A DNA stretch of 41,685 nt from contig CAJNBS010000016.1 of the NCBI GenBank assembly GCA_905221065.1, positions 1 to 41,685 of the forward strand, in the 5' to 3' direction. Position numbers and translations under genes: made by a program. Shown here piece by piece: positions 32,462-41,685 of this stretch. Source of the DNA: a bacterium (GTDB lineage: Bacteria > Bacillota > Bacilli > Lactobacillales > Streptococcaceae). The first letter of the stretch is position 1. The number at the start of each line of letters is the position of its first letter. The notes beneath the pieces are model-generated. The model was not told where the DNA came from, searched no databases, and worked only from the letters and a program-made list of their open reading frames with translations.

Positions 32462-34912
32462 ATGAAAACGATTGGTAATCGCTATGTTGTGGTGGATTTA
32501 GAGGCAACTAGCACAGGTAGTAAGGCTAAAATTATCCAAGTGGGAATTGTTGTGATTGAGGATGGAAAAATCGTCGATCACTATACGACGGATGTCAATC
32601 CCCATGAATCCTTGGATGCTCATATCAAAGAACTGACAGGACTGACTGACCAACGTCTGGCGCAAGCACCTGATTTTTCGCAAGTTGCTAGAAAAATCTT
32701 TGACTTGGTGGAGGATGGGATTTTTGTAGCCCATAATGTTCAGTTTGATGCCAATCTTTTAGCGGAAAATTTATTTTTTGAAGGCTATGAACTAAGAAAT
32801 CCTCGTGTTGACACGGTAGAATTGGCCCAAGTCTTTTTCCCTGAACTGGAAAAATATAGTTTGCCGATTTTGTGTCAGGAATTAGGAATTCCTCTAAAAC
32901 ACGCTCACACAGCCCTTTCAGATGCCCAAGCGACTGCTGAATTACTACTTTTTCTACGAGAAAAGATGGCCCAACTTCCTAAAGGACTCTTGGAACGCTT
33001 GCTGGAAATGGCTGACGCTCTCCTATATGAGTCCTACTTGGTTATTGAAGAAATTTATCGCAGCCAATCTATCCTGACTTTTTCAGATCTATTTGAAGTT
33101 CAAGGACTATATTTCAAGAAAACTGCAGATCGCCTGAAGCCACGAAAACTATCTCAAGATTTTTCTAAGAATATCTCTCTGTTAAATCTTGAAGTAAGGG
33201 AAGAGCAAGAACGTTTTGCTAAAGAGGTCGACTTGCTTTTGAAAGATGAGCCAGTATCATTAATTCAAGCGCCAACTGGGATTGGGAAAACTTATGGCTA
33301 TCTCTTACCTGCTTTATCCCAAGTGGAAAATCGTCAGATTGTCCTTAGCGTTCCGACAAAGATTCTTCAAAATCAAATCATGGAAGAAGAAGGTAAATGT
33401 CTCAAGGAAGTGTTCCATACAGATATTCATTCTTTAAAGGGACCACAAAATTACCTGAAGTTGGATGCCTTTTATCGTTCCTTGCAGGAAAATGATGAAA
33501 ATCGCTTATTTAGACGCTTTAAAATGCAACTCTTGGTCTGGTTGACAGAGACAGAAAACGGGGATTTGGATGAGATTGGTCAGCTCTACCGTTACCAACA
33601 TTTTCTGACAGACCTTCGTCATGATGGGAATTTATCATCCAAGAGCTTATTTATGACGGAAGATTTCTGGAAACGTAGTCAAGAAAGAGCAGAGACTTGC
33701 AAGCTTTTAGTGACCAATCATGCCTATCTTGTAACCAGACTTGAAGATAATCCTGAATTTGTCAGCGACCGTTTACTGATTATTGATGAAGTCCAAAAAG
33801 TTTTGTTGGCCCTAGAAAATCTGCTTCAACATACCTACGATATCCAGTCTATTATTGATTTAGTTGATAAGGCTTTGGTAGGAGAAGAAAACAGAATTCA
33901 GCAACGAATACTAGAAAGTATTCGCTTTGAGTGTCTCTACTTGATAGAACAATTTCAGTCTGGCAAATCTAGGAAAAATATCTTAGACTCTCTGGCCAAT
34001 CTCCACCAGTATTTTTCAGAATTAGAGGTAGAAGGCTTTGAGGAACTGGTTCGCTATTTTACTGCTGAAGGTGATTACTGGCTTGAAGCAACTGAAACGA
34101 GTCAAAAGAAAATTCAGATTTCTTCTACAAAATCAGGCCGTATTCTTCTATCTTCTTTAGTGCCTGATTCATGTCAAGTCTTGGGAGTGTCGGCTACTCT
34201 TGAGATTAGTCAGAGAGTTTCTTTGGCAGACCTTTTAGGTTACCCTGAAGCCAGATTTGTCAAGATTGAATCTAATAAAAAACAGGATCAAGAAGTGGTC
34301 TTGGTCAAAGATTTTCCCTTGGTAACAGAAACCTCCTTAGAAGTTTATGCCCAAGAGGTGGCTGATTTGCTGATGGATGTTCAAGTTTTCCAACAACCGA
34401 TTTTGGTTCTATTTACTGCCAAAGACATGCTTTTAGCAGTATCGGATTTACTTCCAGTTAGCCATCTGGCCCAGTATAAAAATGGGGATGTTCATCAACT
34501 GAAGAAACGTTTTGAAAAAGGTGAACAACAAATTCTGCTTGGTGCAGCAAGTTTCTGGGAGGGAGTTGATTTTTCAAGTCATCCTTTTGTAATTCAAGTT
34601 GTACCAAGACTTCCTTTCCAAAATCCCCAAGATCCCTTGACGAAAAAGATCAATCAGGAACTAATTCAAGAAGGGAAAAATGCCTTTTATGATTATCAAT
34701 TGCCGATGGCTATTATTCGTTTAAAACAGGCTTTGGGAAGAAGTATGAGACGTGAACATCAACGTTCTTTAACCCTCATTCTGGATAGAAGAATTGTCGG
34801 AAAACGATACGGCAAGCAAATTGTGACTTCTCTAGCAAAAGAAGCGACTGTTAAAACCCTCTCTCAATCTGAAGTCAATGAGGCTATTGATAGATTTTTA
34901 AATGAACTTTGA
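32462..34912 (+). CDS. dinG: DinG-family 3'-5' exonuclease/helicase-like protein
   Basis: An 816-aa fusion. Residues 1-170 form a DnaQ-type exonuclease: VVDLEATSTG (Exo I), HNVQFDANLL (Exo II) and HTALSDAQATAELL (Exo III, His and Asp). The rest is an XPD/DinG-like SF2 domain with Walker A QAPTGIGKTYGY (about residues 269-280), LIIDEVQKV as motif II (DEVQ instead of DEAH), LGVSATL, and a C-terminal QALGRSMRR (motif VI). Only two Cys lie between motifs I and II, so the four-Cys iron-sulfur cluster of E. coli DinG is absent, as in other Firmicute members. In S. aureus this type is an exonuclease rather than a helicase. Monocistronic by its own promoter. Confidence 0.9.
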   Translation: MKTIGNRYVVVDLEATSTGSKAKIIQVGIVVIEDGKIVDHYTTDVNPHESLDAHIKELTGLTDQRLAQAPDFSQVARKIFDLVEDGIFVAHNVQFDANLLAENLFFEGYELRNPRVDTVELAQVFFPELEKYSLPILCQELGIPLKHAHTALSDAQATAELLLFLREKMAQLPKGLLERLLEMADALLYESYLVIEEIYRSQSILTFSDLFEVQGLYFKKTADRLKPRKLSQDFSKNISLLNLEVREEQERFAKEVDLLLKDEPVSLIQAPTGIGKTYGYLLPALSQVENRQIVLSVPTKILQNQIMEEEGKCLKEVFHTDIHSLKGPQNYLKLDAFYRSLQENDENRLFRRFKMQLLVWLTETENGDLDEIGQLYRYQHFLTDLRHDGNLSSKSLFMTEDFWKRSQERAETCKLLVTNHAYLVTRLEDNPEFVSDRLLIIDEVQKVLLALENLLQHTYDIQSIIDLVDKALVGEENRIQQRILESIRFECLYLIEQFQSGKSRKNILDSLANLHQYFSELEVEGFEELVRYFTAEGDYWLEATETSQKKIQISSTKSGRILLSSLVPDSCQVLGVSATLEISQRVSLADLLGYPEARFVKIESNKKQDQEVVLVKDFPLVTETSLEVYAQEVADLLMDVQVFQQPILVLFTAKDMLLAVSDLLPVSHLAQYKNGDVHQLKKRFEKGEQQILLGAASFWEGVDFSSHPFVIQVVPRLPFQNPQDPLTKKINQELIQEGKNAFYDYQLPMAIIRLKQALGRSMRREHQRSLTLILDRRIVGKRYGKQIVTSLAKEATVKTLSQSEVNEAIDRFLNEL

Positions 34913-34948
34913 TAAATAGTATAGTATGAAGGTATAAGGTTAGTGTAT

Positions 34949-36172
34949 ATGAAACGTTCTCTCGACTCTAGAGTCGATTATAGTTTGCTATTGCCAGTAT
35001 TTTTCCTACTGGTTATCGGCGTGGTGGCTATCTATATAGCTGTTAGTCATGATTATCCAAACAATATTTTACCCATTTTAGGGCAGCAGGTCGCATGGAT
35101 TGCCTTGGGGCTTGTGATTGGTTTTATCGTCATGCTCTTTAATACAGAATTTCTTTGGAAAGTGACCCCCTTTCTATATATGTTAGGTTTGGGACTCATG
35201 GTCTTGCCAATCGTCTTTTATAATCCAAGCCTAGTTGCATCAACGGGTGCCAAAAACTGGGTATCAATAAATGGAATTACCCTATTCCAACCGTCAGAAT
35301 TTATGAAGATATCCTATATCCTCATGTTGGCTCGTGTGATTGTCCAGTTTACCAAAAAACATAAGGAATGGAGACGCACAGTTCCGCTGGATTTCTTGTT
35401 GATTTTCTGGATGATTCTCTTTACCATTCCAGTCCTAGTTCTTTTAGCACTTCAAAGTGACTTGGGGACGGCTTTGGTTTTTGTGGCCATCTTCTCAGGA
35501 ATCGTCTTACTATCAGGGGTTTCTTGGAAAATTATTATTCCAGTATTTGTGACTGCGGTAACAGGCATTGCTGGTTTTCTAGCCATTTTTATCAGTAAGG
35601 ACGGTCGTGCTTTTCTCCATCAATTGGGGATGCCGACCTACCAAATCAATCGTATCTTGGCTTGGCTTAATCCATTTGACTTTGCCCAAACAACTACTTA
35701 TCAGCAGGCTCAAGGACAGATTGCCATTGGAAGTGGTGGATTATTTGGTCAAGGTTTTAATGCTTCGAATCTGCTTATTCCAGTTCGTGAGTCGGATATG
35801 ATTTTCACGGTGATCGCAGAAGATTTTGGCTTTATTGGCTCTGTCCTTGTTATTGCCCTTTACCTCATGCTGATTTACCGTATGTTGAAGATTACTCTTA
35901 AATCAAATAACCAGTTCTACACCTATATTTCTACAGGTTTGATTATGATGTTGCTCTTCCACATTTTTGAAAATATCGGCGCTGTGACGGGCTTGCTTCC
36001 TTTGACTGGGATTCCCTTGCCTTTCATTTCACAAGGAGGATCGGCTATTATCAGTAATTTGATCGGTGTTGGCTTGCTTTTATCGATGAGTTATCAAACC
36101 AATCTAGCTGAAGAAAAGAGTGGAAAAGTCCGATTCAAGCGGAAAAAGGTTGTATTAAAACGAATCAAATAA
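34949..36172 (+). CDS. rodA: RodA, SEDS-family peptidoglycan glycosyltransferase
   Basis: A 407-aa protein with about ten transmembrane helices of the FtsW/RodA/SpoVE (SEDS) family. Diagnostic segments are GAKNWVSINGITLFQPSEFMKI, ALQSDLGTALVF, LAWLNPFDFAQTTTYQQAQGQIAIGSGGLFGQG and the C-terminal TGIPLPFISQGGSAIISNLIGVGLLLSM. Its place beside gyrB and ezrA fits RodA of the pneumococcal type rather than FtsW; peripheral wall elongation is its role. ATG 34949 is preferred to a GTG two codons upstream because the TAAGG site is then about 9 nt away. It is followed by the DJ-1 gene after 10 nt. Confidence 0.9.
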   Translation: MKRSLDSRVDYSLLLPVFFLLVIGVVAIYIAVSHDYPNNILPILGQQVAWIALGLVIGFIVMLFNTEFLWKVTPFLYMLGLGLMVLPIVFYNPSLVASTGAKNWVSINGITLFQPSEFMKISYILMLARVIVQFTKKHKEWRRTVPLDFLLIFWMILFTIPVLVLLALQSDLGTALVFVAIFSGIVLLSGVSWKIIIPVFVTAVTGIAGFLAIFISKDGRAFLHQLGMPTYQINRILAWLNPFDFAQTTTYQQAQGQIAIGSGGLFGQGFNASNLLIPVRESDMIFTVIAEDFGFIGSVLVIALYLMLIYRMLKITLKSNNQFYTYISTGLIMMLLFHIFENIGAVTGLLPLTGIPLPFISQGGSAIISNLIGVGLLLSMSYQTNLAEEKSGKVRFKRKKVVLKRIK

Positions 36173-36182
36173 GGAGAAAATC

Positions 36183-36737
36183 ATGGTTAAAGTAGCAGTT
36201 ATGTTGGCTCAGGGCTTTGAAGAAATTGAAGCTTTGACAGTTGTAGATGTTTTGCGTCGTGCAAATATTACTTGTGATATGGTTGGATTTGAGGAGCAAG
36301 TGACAGGTTCGCACGCAATCCAAGTCAGAGCAGATCGTGTCTTTGATAGTGATTTATCAGACTATGACATGATTGTCCTTCCTGGAGGGATGCCTGGTTC
36401 TGCACATTTGCGTGACAATCAGGCCTTGATTCAAGAATTGCAAAATTTCGAGCAGGAAGGGAAGAAACTGGCAGCCATTTGTGCGGCGCCAATTGCCCTC
36501 AATCAAGCTGGAGTATTGAAAAACAAGAAGTTTACTTGTTATGATGGTGTTCAAGAGCAAATGCTTGATGGTCAATACGTCAAGGAAACAGTAGTGGTAG
36601 ATGGACATTTGACAACCAGTCGGGGTCCTTCAACAGCCCTTGCCTTTGCTTACGAGTTGGTGGAGCAATTAGGAGGAGACGCAGAGAGTTTACGAACAGG
36701 GATGCTCTATCGAGATGTTTTTGGTAAAAATCAGTAA
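36183..36737 (+). CDS. DJ-1/PfpI family protein (YajL/ThiJ-like)
   Basis: A 184-aa protein with the conserved Glu in LAQGFEEIEALT (Glu14) and the reactive Cys in the nucleophile elbow AAICAAPIAL (Cys100), both typical of the DJ-1/YajL subgroup. Members protect against reactive aldehydes or oxidative damage; the substrate is not predictable. AAGGAGAA precedes the ATG and it is 10 nt after rodA, so they share a transcript. A terminator overlaps the stop codon. Confidence 0.9.
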   Translation: MVKVAVMLAQGFEEIEALTVVDVLRRANITCDMVGFEEQVTGSHAIQVRADRVFDSDLSDYDMIVLPGGMPGSAHLRDNQALIQELQNFEQEGKKLAAICAAPIALNQAGVLKNKKFTCYDGVQEQMLDGQYVKETVVVDGHLTTSRGPSTALAFAYELVEQLGGDAESLRTGMLYRDVFGKNQ

Positions 36738-36762
36738 AACGGGAGTTAACCTCTCGTTTTTT
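36736..36762 (+). terminator. Terminator of rodA-DJ-1
   Basis: A 10-bp stem AAAACGGGAG (36736-36745) with CTCTCGTTTT (36751-36760), one G-U pair, loop TTAAC, followed by T. It starts within the TAA stop codon. Confidence 0.88.
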
Positions 36763-36805
36763 ATGTGGAAAACTCAGGGAAATCATCGCTTTTTTAACGA
36801 AAAAA

Positions 36806-36814
36806 TGGTATAAT
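36806..36814 (+). promoter_or_regulatory. Extended -10 promoter of the HAD-gyrB operon (leaderless)
   Basis: TGGTATAAT with hexamer at 36809-36814. The ATG used is at 36822, so the transcript should start at or one base before it. An ATG at 36813 lies within the -10 box itself and is ruled out. Confidence 0.72.
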
Positions 36815-36821
36815 GAAAGCT

Positions 36822-39346
<2,525 letters not shown>

Positions 39347-39386
39347 AAAATCGGGAGAAGTAGTTCCCTTGGTCTAAAAAATATGA

Positions 39387-39392
39387 TATAAT
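39387..39392 (+). promoter_or_regulatory. -10 box of the ezrA promoter
   Basis: TATAAT at 39387-39392, with a leader of about 29 nt and AAAAAGGAG before the ATG at 39428. The -35 is weak. Confidence 0.6.
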
Positions 39393-39427
39393 CATTACGA
39401 TTGTTTCAAGTAAAAAAGGAGTTTAAT

Positions 39428-41155
39428 ATGTCTGCTAGACTAGTAATTTATTTGATAATTGCAGTTGCAGTTTTATTGGTCATTGCCTATGCTATCGCAA
39501 TCTATGTAAGGAAGCGCAATGAAAGTAAATTAGCAATTTTAGAAGAGAAAAAAGAAGAACTGTACAATCTTCCAGTTAATGATGAAGTTGAAGCTGTAAA
39601 AAATATGCACTTGATTGGACAAAGTCAGGTGACTTTCCGTGAATGGAATCAAAAATGGGTTGACCTATCTCTTAACTCTTTTGCCGATATCGAAAATAAT
39701 CTTTTCGAGGCAGAAGGCTACAATAACTCATTCCGTTTTTTCAAGGCCAGTCATCAAATTGATCAAATCGAGAGTCAAATTACCTTGATTGAAGAAGATA
39801 TTGCGGCAATTCGCAATGCCTTGGCAGATTTGGAGAAACAAGAGTCTAAAAATAGTGGACGTGTTCTTCATACCTTGGACTTGTTTGAAGAGTTGCAACA
39901 CCGAGTTGCTGATCATTCTGAAGAATATGGTAAAGGTTTGTCTGAAATCGAAAAACAATTGGAAAATATCCAATCAGAGTTTTCTCAGTTTGTAACTTTA
40001 AACTCGTCTGGTGACCCAGTAGAAGCTGCTGTGATTTTGGATAATGCTGAAAATCATATCTTGGCTTTAACGCATATTGTTGATCGTATACCAGCAGTTG
40101 TAACAACATTATCTAAAGAGCTACCTGATCAGCTGGAAGATTTAGAAGATGGCTACCGTAAGCTTTTAGATGCTAATTATCATTTTGCTGAAACGGATAT
40201 CGAAGCTCGTTTCCAATTGCTTCATGAAGCTCTCAAGAAAAATCATGAGAATATTGCGCAACTAGAATTGGATAATGCCGAGTACGAAAATACTCAAATC
40301 CAAGAAGAGATTAATGCACTTTACGATATCTTTACAAGAGAAATTGCGGCACAGAAAGTGGTAGAAGGTTTAGTAGCAACACTTCCTACTTATCTGCAAC
40401 ACATGAAGGAAAATAATGCTTTATTGATAGAAGATATTGAGCGTTTGAGTAAGAACTATTTACTTTCTGAGTCAGATGCAAGTCATGTTCGTCGTTTACA
40501 GGGTGAATTAGAAAACTTTGAGACTGCTATTGTTGAGGCAACTTCAAATCAAGATGAACCAACTCAAGCTTATTCAATTCTTGAAGAAAATCTTGAATCT
40601 TTACAGGAAAATCTTAAAGAGATTGAAGATGAACAGATTTCAGTTAGTGAACGTCTTGCACGAATTGAGAAAGATGATATCAATGCACGTCAAAAGGCAA
40701 ATGTATATGTTAATCGTCTCCATACAATCAAGAGATATATGGAAAAACGGAACCTACCTGGTATTCCACAAACTTTCTTGAAGTTATTCTTTACAGCAAG
40801 TAATAATACGGAAGATTTAATGGCTGAATTAGAACAAAAATTGGTCAATATAGAGTCAGTTAACCGTGTTTTGGAAATTGCAACGAATGATATGGAAGCT
40901 TTAGAAACGGAAACTTATAATATTGTACAGTATGCAATCTTGACAGAACAACTCTTACAATATTCTAACCGTTACCGCTCATTTGATGAACGCATTCAAG
41001 AAGCCTTTAATGAAGCTTTGGACATTTTTGAGAAAGAATTTGATTATCACGCTTCATTTGACAAGATTTCTCAAGCATTGGAAGTGGCAGAACCTGGTGT
41101 AACCAACCGTTTTGTTACTTCATATGAAAAAACACGTGAGACAATTCGTTTCTAA
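39428..41155 (+). CDS. ezrA: EzrA, septation ring regulator
   Basis: A 575-aa protein: one N-terminal transmembrane helix (LVIYLIIAVAVLLVIAYAIAIYV, residues about 5-27) followed by a long, highly charged coiled-coil with spectrin-like repeats. Its length and topology match EzrA, which binds FtsZ at the membrane and is essential for medial division in streptococci. The conserved C-terminal patch near NRYRSFDERIQEAFNEAL is present. ATG 39428 is chosen for the GGAG 7 nt upstream; the earlier in-frame TTG (39401) has none. A strong terminator follows. Confidence 0.95.
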   Translation: MSARLVIYLIIAVAVLLVIAYAIAIYVRKRNESKLAILEEKKEELYNLPVNDEVEAVKNMHLIGQSQVTFREWNQKWVDLSLNSFADIENNLFEAEGYNNSFRFFKASHQIDQIESQITLIEEDIAAIRNALADLEKQESKNSGRVLHTLDLFEELQHRVADHSEEYGKGLSEIEKQLENIQSEFSQFVTLNSSGDPVEAAVILDNAENHILALTHIVDRIPAVVTTLSKELPDQLEDLEDGYRKLLDANYHFAETDIEARFQLLHEALKKNHENIAQLELDNAEYENTQIQEEINALYDIFTREIAAQKVVEGLVATLPTYLQHMKENNALLIEDIERLSKNYLLSESDASHVRRLQGELENFETAIVEATSNQDEPTQAYSILEENLESLQENLKEIEDEQISVSERLARIEKDDINARQKANVYVNRLHTIKRYMEKRNLPGIPQTFLKLFFTASNNTEDLMAELEQKLVNIESVNRVLEIATNDMEALETETYNIVQYAILTEQLLQYSNRYRSFDERIQEAFNEALDIFEKEFDYHASFDKISQALEVAEPGVTNRFVTSYEKTRETIRF

Positions 41156-41161
41156 AATAAT

Positions 41162-41206
41162 AAAAAAGATTTGGTCTTGTGAGAAGCAGAACCAAATCTT
41201 TTTTGG
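41162..41206 (+). terminator. Terminator of ezrA
   Basis: A perfect 14-bp stem AAAAAAGATTTGGT (41162-41175) with ACCAAATCTTTTTT (41191-41204), 15-nt loop. Confidence 0.92.
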
Positions 41207-41374
41207 CTCTTTGTCAACTGTAGTGGGTTGAAGAAAAGCTAAGATCGAGAAGAGTCTGGGACAATAGTCTCTTGTCTTCAAAAAAAGCAACGGATTTGCC
41301 GTTGCTTTTTTGCATGGTTGCGATAGTCTTGATAAAATAGAATTGCCCAATAAACCATTTAGAAAGGCTATCCC
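41205..41374 (+). mobile_element. IS left-end region: ISL3-like terminal sequence then IS1182-like end
   Basis: 41205-41232 (GGCTCTTTGTCAACTGTAGT then GGGTTGAA) looks like the terminal inverted repeat of ISL3-family elements, as I recall it. Further in, GAGTCTGGGACAATAGTCTC (41252-41271) resembles the end of IS1182-family elements. A strong stem AAAAAAGCAACGG (41281-41293) with CCGTTGCTTTTTT (41299-41311) follows. The element family by terminal sequence is from memory and uncertain. Confidence 0.5.
41281..41311 (+). terminator. Terminator inside the IS left end
   Basis: A 13-bp perfect stem with loop ATTTG and T-run, just before the transposase gene. It shields the transposase from outside transcription. 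Confidence 0.8.
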
Positions 41375-41685
41375 ATGCATATTCACTATAACACAAATCA
41401 AACAACTTTACCACTAGAAATCAGTTCTTTATTGCCACAAGACCATCTCGTCTTTACTATTGAAAAAGTGGTGAATACCTTGGAAGATAGTCACTTCCAT
41501 GCCTTCTATCATGCCTTTGGTCGCCCGTCTTATCACCCTAAAATGCTTGTATCTACTCTTCTATTTGCCTATTCACAAGGGATTTTCTCTGGTCGAAAAA
41601 TTGAAAAAATGATGGTTGAAAATCTGGCTATGCAATATCTAACAGGGCAGTTGCTTGTCAGCTATCGCACCATCAATCGTTTTCG
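41375..41685 (+). CDS. IS1182-family transposase (N-terminal part, runs off the window)
   Basis: From ATG 41375 the frame stays open to the window end (103 codons). It encodes MHIHYNTNQTTLPLEI, LLPQDHLVFTIEKVVNTLED, then GRPSYHPKMLVSTLLFAYSQ and GIFSGRKIEKMMVENLAMQY: the DUF772 N-terminal domain of IS1182/IS5-group transposases, which precedes the DDE catalytic domain. The catalytic part is outside the window, so it cannot be said whether the gene is intact. The element lies just after ezrA. Confidence 0.85.
   Translation, partial: MHIHYNTNQTTLPLEISSLLPQDHLVFTIEKVVNTLEDSHFHAFYHAFGRPSYHPKMLVSTLLFAYSQGIFSGRKIEKMMVENLAMQYLTGQLLVSYRTINRF

Noticed and set aside
39347..39375. Hairpin GGGA...TCCC after gyrB as terminator
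   Set aside because: The stem is only 4-5 bp and no T-run follows, so it is too weak to call.

Overview
The window is a low-GC Gram-positive chromosome segment from the Streptococcus mitis group (S. mitis, S. oralis, S. pseudopneumoniae or S. pneumoniae). The evidence is an LPXTG surface protein, a BOX repeat at 31102-31211, an alaS T-box, a pst operon with two pstB genes, the murB-potABCD cluster, and the rodA/DJ-1/HAD/gyrB/ezrA block. The exact species cannot be fixed from the window. Almost all genes are on the + strand; the exceptions are a MocR-type regulator and an alpha-amylase.

Layout. 1-1218: 3' end of a repeat-rich LPXTG adhesin. 1378-4638: hemW, an acyl-ACP thioesterase, a NagD-like HAD phosphatase and a DUF1461 membrane protein. 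4850-7597: an Spx-family regulator, UPF0223, an inositol-monophosphatase-like enzyme and an RsmF-type rRNA methyltransferase, tightly packed. 7817-12736: high-affinity phosphate uptake, pstS-pstC-pstA-pstB-pstB-phoU. 12894-16635: an orphan amino-acid-binding lipoprotein, a MocR regulator without the usual PLP lysine, acetolactate decarboxylase, and a YhfC-type membrane protein. 16750-21596: murB followed by the spermidine/putrescine transporter potABCD, with a structured 160-nt spacer between murB and potA.

21600-23310 is an AT-rich accessory pocket. It holds an XRE repressor gene broken by an in-frame TAA, a TPR protein, and two micro-ORFs that start at and just after its stop codon. 23314-26668 is an alanine T-box riboswitch controlling a LURP-one protein plus alaS. 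26756-30753 holds an intracellular amylase under a palindromic MalR/CcpA-like operator and a two-gene ABC exporter. 30754-31333 is non-coding, with a terminator and a shortened BOX element. 31334-41155 holds a U32 protein, an exonuclease-helicase DinG, rodA, a DJ-1 protein, a HAD protein, gyrB and ezrA. The right edge enters an IS1182-family transposase.

How the genes work together: the window is mostly housekeeping (translation, cell wall and division, DNA topology) plus nutrient uptake (phosphate, polyamine, amino acid). The most unusual signals are four promoters whose -10 box lies 7-8 nt from the start codon (predicted leaderless mRNAs), an H-loop His-to-Arg change in the second PstB, the lysine-less MocR regulator, the TPR/micro-ORF pocket, and the murB-potA leader with a TTG start overlapped by an out-of-frame ATG mini-ORF. 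I did not find a clear, wholly new multi-gene system; the TPR/micro-ORF pocket is the nearest candidate.
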